NCBI RefSeq assembly: GCF_949628215.1
Contig: NC_134288.1
Location: forward strand, 4,278,001-4,342,000
Source: Phalacrocorax aristotelis
Taxonomy: Eukaryota > Chordata > Aves > Suliformes > Phalacrocoracidae
DNA: 64,000 nucleotides
Direction: 5' to 3'
Every line of letters starts with the position of its first letter. Positions within the stretch are counted from its first letter, which is position 1. Shown in pieces: positions 51,861 through 61,702 of the stretch. Position numbers and translations under genes: made by a program. The notes below the pieces were generated by a model. The model was not told the origin of the DNA and ran no database searches. It saw nothing but the letters and a program-made list of their open reading frames with translations.

Positions 51861-53374
51861 CCAAAGGGATGTGCTCAAGGTTAGCTATACTAAAATGGGC
51901 CTGTGGTGCCCATGTCCCTGGTAGGCACCCATGTTGGCCCTTGTGTGGGAGATGGTGAGCAGTAGGACAGCTAGCAGAGAGCTCGAGGCTGGGCAGTGCT
52001 GCAGGCTCCAACTTGCCTTGCAGGTACAGAAGGGAAGGCACCATGCAGCACCACAACCATCCTTGGGCTATGCCACTGGTACCCCCCCTTCTCCCACACG
52101 TGATGGTGCTCTGCGGACTCAAGCAGTATGGATCCCCAGAGCAGCATCCTGGGAGCTGTGAGGCCACAGCAAGCTGGAGGAGATGGGGTGGGAGGACATG
52201 ACTGGGCTGTGGATTTTCCTGCTGGGGTTTTTTACACTGATTTTCAGCTCATGGTCAGGCTAGGCCACCCTTTGCTTGCACTGAATGAACCAGCACATAG
52301 TGGCAATGGGGTTAAACGCTGGATCCCATAGTCTCTCCACTGATGACGCTCCTCCTCTTGCTCTCCCTCTTTGTTGGCTGCAGAGGAAATTTTAATCAGC
52401 ACCATGATAACAGCCTTTCAGTCCTGCTGGGAGTTATCGGCTCCTTTGTTTGCAAATGTAACTGCTCATACCAATCCAGCTCTGGGCTCCAGCACATGAT
52501 GGCTCAGCTCCACAGCTCTTTGGCTCAAGCAGCCTCCCTCCCCACTGGCCAGCTGCTCCCAGCTATTGGGGTATCAGGGTGTTAAAACAAGCCAGGTTGT
52601 GCTGAACACAAAGATCAAGCCTGAGCAACTTATTCCTGCCTCTGCTGTCACTGGGAGAGAGACCTTTGAATTTCAGGCTGGTTTAAGCTTTGAAGAGTAG
52701 CTGGTGAATATCAGAGCCTGGTAATTTAGCCCTTTGCAGAGTACAGACAATATACTTATAATCATTTTACATGCTGATGAGCTAGTAGTGCAATCAGGGT
52801 TATAAATCAAACCCAGGAGGCATGTTAGGGCTGTTTGCCTGAGCTTTTTGAGCGATCAAGCCACAAGAAAATGTCTGTCTCCTAGATGGGGCCAATTAAC
52901 CTTATAAAGATGCACTCTCCTCTCACAGCAGCTCATTTGTTTACTTGGGTTCTGCCAGCTGGTGATATTTTCATTCTGGAAGAGGGGGCCAGGTCAGTAC
53001 AAGATTTGGTGGAGGCCCGGGCTGCAGAGGGAGGGAAACCAGGCTCAGGAGAGAGGGTGCCTTGATCAGTGGCACGTTAGAGGTTGGAGTTTAATAACTG
53101 GCTTCCCTATCTGGCTTCATAGCTGTCCCCAGGCTTCAGAGCGTGTCCACCCATAAATGTAGCCACCTTCTTTTGTCCCTCTTTTATTGAGTAGTAAGAG
53201 ATAGCTGGAGCTCTGGGGCGCTCAGCGAGTGCAGCCCATATAGCAGCCCTGTCCTGCAGGCTCCTTGAGCTCAGGCCCACATAGCCTGTGCGGGCAGGTG
53301 GCAGCGGCGTGCCCTCTGCTGATGAGCTGCCAGCCATGCAGGTCTGCTGCACCAGGGCCCGCAACGCCAGCGGT
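51861..53374. other. Intergenic, no recognisable gene
   Basis: No coding exon is recognised. The stretch 52700-52950 is AT-richer than its surroundings and holds a forkhead-type TGTTTAC at 52938 and an ATTAAC core at 52895; it may be regulatory. Confidence 0.5.
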
Positions 53375-53489
53375 GCAGGGTCTGCAGTGACAGCAACGCA
53401 GGGTCTGCAGTGCCAGCAACTCAGGGTCTGTAATGGCAGCTGTGTGGGGCCTGCAGTGGCAGCGATGTGGGGTCTGCGGTGCTGGCAAT
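53375..53489. repeat. 23-bp minisatellite, five copies
   Basis: Five head-to-tail copies of a GCAGGGTCTGCAGTGCCAGC-like unit begin at 53375, 53398, 53421, 53444 and 53467, with 70-95% similarity by eye. Confidence 0.85.
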
Positions 53490-54605
53490 GCAGGACCCAT
53501 GATGGCCATGGGGTCAGGGCACATGCAACACGGTCCCCTGGCACCATCTGCTTCTGCCCTGCCCAGAGCCTGGAGCAGCCAGGAGCTGAGCTGCACCGGG
53601 ATGCTTCTCCAGTACCCGACAGCAAGAAAGCCATTACCTATCTGCATAGTGGGGAGCTGGGGCTATTGCCCAGCCCTGCACCCAGCTCCCTCACTGGACA
53701 TGAAGCTTAGGCAAGGTCAAGGGCTTATATGTGGGCACAGGAGCACGGCCTATGGTCAGCTTGGGGGCAGCACCAGTGCTTGGTGGGACTGAGAGGGCTG
53801 GTCACAGCACCCAAAAAAGCGGGGCTGCTTTGCTTTTGTTTTGCTTCCTTCTGGCTTGGCCGTGCCTGCCCCACACTGTGTGGGGATGTCCGTGTGCTGG
53901 GAGCAGGATGGGGGCTGCTTTGAGTGAGGAGGGTTTGGGGTGGTACAAGGATGTAGCCAGGCAGACCTGGAAGCAAAGGGACACGGCTGGAGTGGGGCCG
54001 GCATGGAGCTGAGGTCGATGCTGACGCCAGAGGGTGGTGTGGTCTCATGCATTCCCAGCACCAGACCCTCGAAGCTGCTGAGGACTATGGTCTGCAATTT
54101 GGTGCAGGGACTGGTCATTTGCTGTGAAAACCTGTTGGACCTCGCAGCACCACGGGCCTGGGTAAAAGGCAGCCAGTGACTCATCCAGGAGCTGCCCCCA
54201 GATTCAGTGGAGACAGGCTGCAGCCTGTCCCACCCCAGCCATACCCTCAGTACCCAGGACCCCAAAACTGGGCTCTAGGCATTGCTCACCCGTGGTTTTG
54301 GCTGTGCTCTGCCTGGGGGTGGGGGCACAACCTCTGGGGACCCGAGGGAGCCACCAACAAACACGCCACGCTGCCACACACGGGGGGCTTGGGCTCCCTG
54401 CAGCATCAGGCAGGTGCTGCAAGATGGAGACTCTTTCCTTCATCGCCCAGGAATTACAGAACCACAGGAGCTGCATCTTTACCATAGCTGGTGTCCCCAG
54501 GAGCTGTGGCAGGCAAGGGACAGGCAGGCCTGGGAACAGGAAAGCCACTGCTGGAGACACATCACTGCTCTGTAACACTGGTAAGAAGAGGACTTGGAGA
54601 CAGCT
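53490..54605. other. Intergenic, no recognisable gene
   Basis: GC-rich spacer with several overlapping open frames on both strands but no conserved domain or splice pattern that I can support. Confidence 0.5.
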
Positions 54606-54615
54606 TTTATTTATT
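54606..54615 (-). terminator. Candidate distal poly(A) signal (AATAAATAAA)
   Basis: Minus-strand double hexamer at the end of a distinctly AT-rich block (54606-54800), unlike the GC-rich surroundings and resembling a conserved 3' UTR end. The owner is unknown: a very long MTCL2 3' UTR or a separate transcript. Confidence 0.4.
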
Positions 54616-55330
54616 TTTTTCAGAGGTTTTTTAATGCTTATTTTTTAACAGATGGTTTAAATTTTTGTTTTCTACAATAATTCAATGTAAAAATCCCCAT
54701 ACAATATACAACAGTTTGAACATTTGGAATAAGAAATCCAGCTTGGGGAGACACATAAGTTCAGCTATTTTCTAACACAGGTAGCAAATTCCCTCCACCC
54801 TCCCCCAAATTCATAGCCAGGAAGGCATGTGGATGGGAATGATTTACAAATGTCACTCCCACCCTGTCAAGACACTGGCTGCACTGTCCCTGCCCCTGCC
54901 CATATTGCAGCGGGATGGTCCCTCAGGCACATCACCTCGGTAAGGGCAGGGTCCCCTCCATAGGATGCCTGGGAGCCTCCAACATTGCAAGGCAAAGTCT
55001 GCGGTCAAGCGAGGCCGGCTGGCACTTGTGCGTGTGATGTGGGATGCTCTGAATGGACCCTGCATGCAGGTCCCTCAGGGTACAGGGCTCCCTCAGGATG
55101 GAGGAGAGACCCGTCCTCCCTTTGGCAGCAGTGCCAGCAGCTCTGTGCCCTGGTGCAGCCATAAGGTCGTTGGAAGGGGGTGGCCATGTCCCTGCATGGC
55201 CTAGCCCGAGGGAAGGAAAACAAAGATGATGCAAGGGTCTCTAGCTCTAGGGCCTGAGGGGTCATCTCAGGGATAGCTCACTGGCCTGGGATCTGGCAGT
55301 CTTTCAGGAAGCCACTTTGGCCTGGCCCAT

Positions 55331-55765
55331 GGTACTCAAGCAGCCTGGGATGGTCCTACTTGAACAGCTTGGAGTGGTCCTGCTCAAGCTACATGCAGTG
55401 GTCCTGCTTGAGCAACATGGGAAGGTTCGGCTCAAGCTACGTCGGATGACCCTGCTCAAGCAGCCTGCAGAGGTCCGGCTCGAGCAGCGTGGGGTGTTTC
55501 TACTCAAGCAGCACAGGATGGTTCTGCTTGAGCACCAGTAGAATGGTCCTGTTCAAGAAACCTGGAGTGGTTCTGCTTGAGCAGCATGAAATGGTCCTGC
55601 TGGAGTAGCATGGAGTGTTCGTGCTTGAACAGCATGGAGTGGTCCTGCTCAAGCAGTGTGGGATGGTCCTGCTCAAGCAGGCCAATGTGGTCCTGCTCAA
55701 GAAGCATAGGGCAGCTTGCTTAAGCAGTGTGGGATGGTCCTGCTTGAGCACCATGGAGCAGCTGC
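55331..55765. repeat. 24-bp minisatellite, about 18 copies
   Basis: Units of the form GGTCCTGCTCAAGCAGCATG plus four bases recur every 24 bases (for example 55641, 55665 and 55689). Because 24 is a multiple of three, frames on both strands stay open and give repetitive eight-residue peptides. I see no start, splice or conservation evidence for a protein. Confidence 0.92.
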
Positions 55766-55929
55766 AAGTGGCAGGGATGGTTCCTCACATCCTGCAGCAT
55801 CCCAAGTGCTGCATTCAAAGCCATGTCTGGCCTTTCTTGTCCCTGTTGGAAATCCTCCACTGCTTGAAGTCTCCCACAGATGTCTGTGTCTGAAGGGATT
55901 CCAGAGGGCTCTGGTCAAGCTCAGTGTTC

Positions 55930-56210
55930 CAAAATAGTTATTGCTAATGCTAAATCAGGACATTGATGACTTTGTCTAGCTGAGTTTTGAAACCTTCCAA
56001 GGGCAGATATCCTCCCACTTCCCCAGTGACCAGTTCCAGCTGCACCAGCCCTAGGGAGAGGTGTTTCCTGATGTCCAGCATGAATGTCCCAGCCTGCAAG
56101 CTGTGGCCATTACCTCTACTATGAAAGTGCCTTGAATAGTGGGGATGGGGTGCGAGGCTGGTCGTCCATCTAACCTAGCCACACATCCCAGCCCCAACAG
56201 TAAGGGCCCT
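55930..56210 (-). mobile_element. Old CR1 fragment
   Basis: Reads like the CR1 3' region in reverse: GAGTTTTGAAACCTTCCAAG, GTGACCAGTTCCAGCTGC, GGTGTTTCCTGATGTCCAGC and GCTGTGGCCATTACCTCT match the order of the CR1 3' UTR blocks. It is strongly diverged, with no intact coding sequence. Confidence 0.6.
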
Positions 56211-56239
56211 TCCTGCTTGCATCAGGGATGGCTGTGTTG

Positions 56240-58560
56240 GTGGTGGCTTTCCTGGCTCGTAAGGGATGGGATACAAGGCATGGGACGGAGGAATAGAAGG
56301 AGAAAATAACAGCAGGAGTCAGATGTGCTGGGAGTAAAAGAGTGCAGAGAGGATGAGGAGAGGAAGAATGGGAGAGGTCAGGCTGGGAAAAGATGGGAAG
56401 TCAGGATGGAATTGGGAGGTGAAGGAGAATGGAAGGACAGTGAGAGAGGGAGGTTGCGAGGTAAAGGAGGGAGGCTGGAGCTAAGGGAGGATGGTTAGAG
56501 GTCAGGAAGATGTGGAGAGCAAGTCTGTGAGATAGGTGGGATGCCTGGAGGATAAGGAGGGATGGGGAGATGGGGAGAGATGGAGGAGCATGAGGAGAAA
56601 CAGGGAGACTGTGGGAGGCGAATGATGAAATGGTGAGATAGCCAGAGGTCAGGTACGAGGAGGAACAGGGCAAGAGATGAAAGAACATGAAAAAAGATGG
56701 GAAACAATGGGAGGTGGAGGTTCACAGGAAGGATAGAGAGACTGAGGTGGAGGAATAAGAGGCATGAGATGGAGAGGAAGGAGAAGGTATGAAGGATGGT
56801 GGAAAGTGGAGGGCAATGAAGAGGAAAAGAGAGGTCGGAGGAGGATGAGGAGGACTAGGCAGATGGTAGGAAGTGGAGGATGAGGAAGAACAGACAAATA
56901 GTGGGCGGTGTTGGAGCATGAGGAAGGATGGGGAACAGTGGGAGGTGGAGAAGGATGAAGAAGGTGGGTGAAATGATGGGCAGTAGAGGGAAACAAGGAG
57001 ACATGAGATGGTAGGTGGTGGAGGACAAGGAGGGAGGGAGAGATGAAAATGAAAGAGGAGGGATGAGGAGACAGTGAGAGATGGATAAGGATGACAGGAG
57101 GGGTGGAGAGACATTCAGGGGTTTAGAGGAAGACAAAGATTGGTGGGTAGTAGAGGAGGATGGATGAGGAGATGGTGGGAAATGGAGAAGCACAAGGGGG
57201 GAGGACTGGAAATGTGGGGGTGGAGGAGGAGGAGGAGGTGGGATTAGGTGATGTTGGCAGCTGGAGGGATGGGACAATGGTGGGAGGTGAGGGTGGATTT
57301 TCGGGCGAGGGGGATGAGGAGATAGGAGGAGGTAGAAGAGGCTGAAGGAAGATAGGAAAAAGATGAGAAGTGGAGGAGGTTGAAATGCGTTGGGGTGATG
57401 GCGGGAGCTAATGGAGGATGAGCAGGGATAAGAAGATAGTAAGATGTAGAGGAGGACAGAGTGGTGATGGGAGCTGATGGAGGATGAGAAGGGATGGTGA
57501 GATGTTGACATAAGGAGGAATATGAAAGGAAAAGAGAAACTGGAGACAAAGCAAGAGGAAGATGGATGGAACGATGGAAGTGGAGAAGGAAGAGAAGACA
57601 TGGGGGGATGGTGGTAGGTAGATGAGGATAACAAGGAATGGGATGTGATAGATGAAGGAGGAGCAGGGGAGGGATGGGATGCAAGTGTGACAGAAGACAG
57701 GAAGGTGGGATATGATGGGCAATGGAGGAGCACAGGAAGGAGGGATGGGAGGTTGTGGGTGATATAGAAGTGCGGGAAGAAGGGATGGGGTGTGGTGCGG
57801 AGCACAGGGGGACAGGAGGGGACATGGTGGGTAATGGGGGAGCATGGCATGGCAGGGAGGGATGGGACACGGTGGATGACAGAGGAGCACACTTTGGAAG
57901 GAGTGTGGAAGGATGTATGGGATATTAAGGGGGTGGAGGAGAACAGGGAGGGATGGGAGGCAGTGGGTGATGGTGGAGCACAAGACATGTGCATCATAGG
58001 ACATGATGGAAGATGCAGGAGCACAGGAAGGAGGGACAGGACATGGTGACCAATGGAGGAGCACAGAAAGGAAAGATGGGATGTGGTGGGTGACGGAGGA
58101 GGATAGCAGGGATGGATGGGACACAGTGGGTGACAGGAGCAGAGGAAGGAGGGACTAGATGGGAGGACAATGGAGGAGCAGCGGAAGGAGTGGGACAGGA
58201 AAGATGGAGGTGCACAGGAAAGAGGAATAGGATATGGTAGGTGATGGAACACGCGAAGGAGGAATGGGAATGGTGGGTGATGGAGGAGTACAGAAATGAG
58301 GGCTGGGATGAGTTAGGTGGGTGATGAAAGAGCAGAATAAAGAGGGATGGGACATGGTGGGCAATGGAAGAGCACATAAAGGAAGAAAGGGATGGGATCG
58401 AGGATGGAAGATAACAAGAAGGAAGGATGGGACATGGGGGATCAAAAAGCAGGGACAAAACAGATGGGACTTGAAGGATGATAGAGGAGCAAAAGGAGGG
58501 GCGGGTCATGGTGGATGATGGAGGACCTTAGGGAGGGAAAGTTTAATGTAGTGAGCCTGG
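56240..58560. repeat. Large purine-rich minisatellite, about 40-bp unit
   Basis: About 2.3 kb of nearly pure G/A (plus strand) is built from degenerate units near 40-43 bases with the core GGGATGGGACATGGTGGG followed by ATGGAGGAGCACAGGAAGG. The order is clearest at 57700-58500 and more decayed toward 56240. The C/T strand rarely forms stop codons, so it holds a 465-codon open frame (58252-56855) without family resemblance; I regard that as spurious. Confidence 0.88.
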
Positions 58561-59055
58561 AGGAGGCTGGGACCTGCAGGTAATGAGGGGCACAAGGGCA
58601 GGAAGCCATGGGCAGCAATGGGAAAGGGGATGTGCGGTCCACGTGCAGGCTGGGGAGGATGGGATGGGACAGGGGAGGCATAAGAAGCACCAGCATCACA
58701 AGAACAAAATGGAGCCAAGAGGAGCCCTGAGCAGGGTGACACAGCCCTGGCAGAGGGGACACACACGAGTGATGACAGGTAGCTGTGGTAGTGTGGCACA
58801 GCCAGGGTCAGCGCCCGGGGACAGGACTGGTGAGAGGCAGGTGGGCGAGGAGATGACAGGACACTGTGTGTGGGCTGGGAAGCTGGTGGGATGGAGAGAC
58901 AGGAGCTAGGTGCATCCCCCCACCCCTGGGTGCCCCAGCCACTCCAAACTCCCCTCCACAGCAGCACCAGTTCCCCAGACAGGACAGGCATCACCGTCCC
59001 CCTGCCGCAGCCCGGGAAGGCAGCACTGAGGGCATGGGTGAGGGGTCGCAAGGCC

Positions 59056-59061
59056 TTTATT
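59056..59061 (-). terminator. MTCL2: MTCL2 poly(A) signal (AATAAA)
   Basis: The first canonical minus-strand hexamer downstream of the AT-rich 3' UTR block, 2.5 kb after the stop codon. Cleavage is expected near 59035-59045. Confidence 0.6.
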
Positions 59062-59469
59062 CATCACATGACAAGCAGGCATGGTACAGGGGTGCAGGAC
59101 GGAACGGGCAGGGAGCATGTCATCAGGGCAGAAGGTGCCCTTCATGCGACCTTGGCATGGGCCGACAAGAGGAAGCAGGAGGACAGGTCGGGGCAAGCGT
59201 GGCTTTGCCCAAAGCTTCTCCCCAGGCCAGGCACTGGCGTGTGGGGAGGATGGGGGCAGAGGCTGTGCTGGGGCTGGGGCCGAATCAGCCACCTCCACAC
59301 CTCAGGCAAATTTTCCCCATTGCCTTTGTGAATCCCCTGCCTGCCCCTAGCCCCGCAGGTAATGCCCAGCACCACTATTTACAGAGTACAACAGAACTGA
59401 CCAACATTACAAATAATTAAAAGGCAGTAAAAATGAAAAACCACATTCCGAAAGTAGAGAGTCTTTAAA

Positions 59470-59493
59470 ACCAAACCAAACCAAACCAAAACC
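59470..59493. repeat. Short AAACC tandem
   Basis: Four to five AAACC units, within the predicted MTCL2 3' UTR. Confidence 0.9.
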
Positions 59494-59935
59494 CCAATTA
59501 TCAATGAAAATGCTAAAAACCACCCCGAAAGGATCTATGTACAGCAGGAGATTGCTCGCAGCAGCGCTGTGCCTGCTGGGGTGCAGGGACCCAACTTCTC
59601 CGTGGCAGGCAATGATGCTGCCTGGCCCCGGCTGCTGGTGAGGGTTGGCAGTGCCTGCCCTGCGCACCCCATACCCAGGTGACGAGGGTCCCCATGGGGC
59701 CGGACAGACACCGCAGGAGCAAAAGGCCATTGGTGCTGGGCCTGCTGGGCCCTGGCTGATGCTGGTGTGTCTGGAGACACAGGCAGTGAGCGGCTGTCGC
59801 GGAGATGCTGACGGAGGCTGCGACGTGGCAGTGATGCAGCCTGCCTGCTGCGGGCAGCGTGTGGCTGGACGGGAGGGGGCAGCAGCTTCAGCAGCCGGAG
59901 CATTTTTTAAGCGAAGCTGCAAGATGACAGCACTG

Positions 59936-60142
59936 CGCAGAGCCCCTAAAGCAGCGTAAACAGCCCCAGAGCAATGGGCAGAGCCCCTGGAGCAGCACAG
60001 GGAGCCCCTGGAGCAGTGTACAGGGACTCAGAGCAATGCACAGAGGTCCTGGAGCAGTGTACAGAGCCCCAGAGCAACGCACAGAGCCCCTGGAGCAATG
60101 TATAGAGCTCCCGGAGCAATGTATAGAGCACAGAGTCCCAGG
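59936..60142. repeat. 20-21 bp minisatellite in MTCL2 3' UTR
   Basis: About ten copies of a CAGAGCCCCTGGAGCAGTGT-like unit with spacing of 20-21 bases. Confidence 0.88.
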
Positions 60143-61552
60143 AGGCATAGGCACCTGCAGGCAGCTCCATCTGGGTGAAACCCTGCCTGGCCCCTGGCAG
60201 GCAGCTCAAAAATAGGTCAGGCAGCCTCCTCTAAAATTGCTGTTCTCTTCTGGGGCTGACAGGGGCAGCAACGCTGCTCTGCGTGGGGCTGGGACACAGC
60301 TCCCCAGCCCTGGGAGCTCTGCACCGCCTCGGGGCTGTGGCCATTGCCCCCCTTCCTCCCGGGTAAGGCTTTTTCTGGCAGTGACTGAGGGATGTGTGGC
60401 ACAGACTGTGGCCCACGCTGCAGCCTCCCAACCCACAATCTCTTAATCCAATTGGTGCATCTCCAATGTAGCTCATTTCGGTATTTTTAAAATGCACTTG
60501 GTTTTACATTGCAGGCTGTCCGGAGTTGGGCAGAGCCAAAAGTGGAAGAAAAAACAAACAAACAAAAAAAAACCAAAAAAAAAGAGAGAGAAATATGTAT
60601 ATTCTGTATATTCAGCACTTGGAGGACCAAATAACTACAAGTGGTCCCAGGCAGGGAGGTGGGTGCAATGGAGGGGGGGCCGCACAGCCGTGGCCCCTCA
60701 GGATGGTGGCAGGAGATATGCACGCACGCGGGTGCGCACACCCATGCACGCACACGCTGTCTCTCCCCATGCTGTGCACACGGCGCCTCCGTCTCTGCAG
60801 TTGGAGGAGCCGGGGGGAACTGCCCGGACCCTTCCCAGCAGTGAAGGACCTCAGCAGCACCCCCCCAGAACGGAAGCGTGCCTAGGAAGGACCCCCACAC
60901 CCAGCCCAGCCGGGGTGACCGCAGGGACCCTCCCTGCCTCCTTCCTGCCCGGGGAAGCACATGCAGCCCTGCGGCTGATGCAACCGCACCGGAACTGGGG
61001 CTGGCAGGGATGCGCTGGAGCTCGGACAGGGCAGGAAGCACTGGCAGCGGTCGTGGGGGCCGGAGCCAGCACCCTCCGCCTGTGGGGGCCAACACAGCAT
61101 GATGCCTCCATCCATCGCATCCATAGGGCGTCCCTGCTGTGCTTCGCCCCAGCACTGCCCTATCAACATGAGCAGCCTCCCCCAGCTGCTCTCCCCTTCT
61201 CGGGGCCCTGGCAAGCCCTCGGCATGGCGGGGTCTCAGCTGACATTCCCAGGGCGGTGGGCACTGGCAAGGACCCCCCAGTGCCGGCAGCGGCTCCGAGG
61301 GATTGGGTGTCCGCACAGACAGGAGGTGAAGCAGCCACCCTGGCAGGATGTCCCCGTGCACCCCGGGGCTGCCGGCAGCCTCTGCTGCTGGCTCCACATC
61401 TGCTTCGTAAGCGTCCCCGGGGGCGAGGGGACGGTTAGGAGACAGATGCGCCCGTGCTGCCTCCGAGAGGGGCCCCCACGGGGTGTCAGCGCGGGCGCTC
61501 CTCCAGCAGGAGAGTGGATAGCAGGCACGCTGCGTCCCCCGGCCCCCTGTCC

Positions 61553-61702
61553 TCACTCACTCGAGGCCCCCAGCTTCTCCTCCACCCTGGGGGGGTCCGC
61601 GGGGTGCAGTTTGCACTTGGAGGGGGAATGGCGGACGGTGGAGCGGGACGGCCGGGCAAAGCAGGACGTAAGGGATTGGGAGCTGCAGTCACACGCCGTG
61701 TC
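61553..61702 (-). CDS. MTCL2: MTCL2 last coding exon
   Basis: It follows TTTGCAG and encodes 49 residues starting DTACDCSSQSLTSCFARP, the conserved C-terminus, ending GASSE and TGA. Confidence 0.88.
   Translation of the reverse strand, partial: DTACDCSSQSLTSCFARPSRSTVRHSPSKCKLHPADPPRVEEKLGASSE

Larger units (their letters stand above)
59040..61552 (-). other. MTCL2: MTCL2 3' UTR
   Basis: Minus-strand sequence after the TGA at 61555-61553. AT-rich blocks at 60480-60640 and 59370-59540 look like conserved UTR, and a 21-bp minisatellite sits at 59936-60142. Plus-strand open frames up to 437 codons across this region are antisense and show no known domain. Confidence 0.55.

Noticed and set aside
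50962-52167. 401-codon minus-strand frame as a cellular gene
   Set aside because: The recognisable half is CR1 reverse transcriptase; the upstream half is flanking DNA read in the same frame by chance.
46533-59000. GGT7, MYH7B or another expected neighbour
   Set aside because: No exon resembling gamma-glutamyltransferase or myosin heavy chain was found on either strand.
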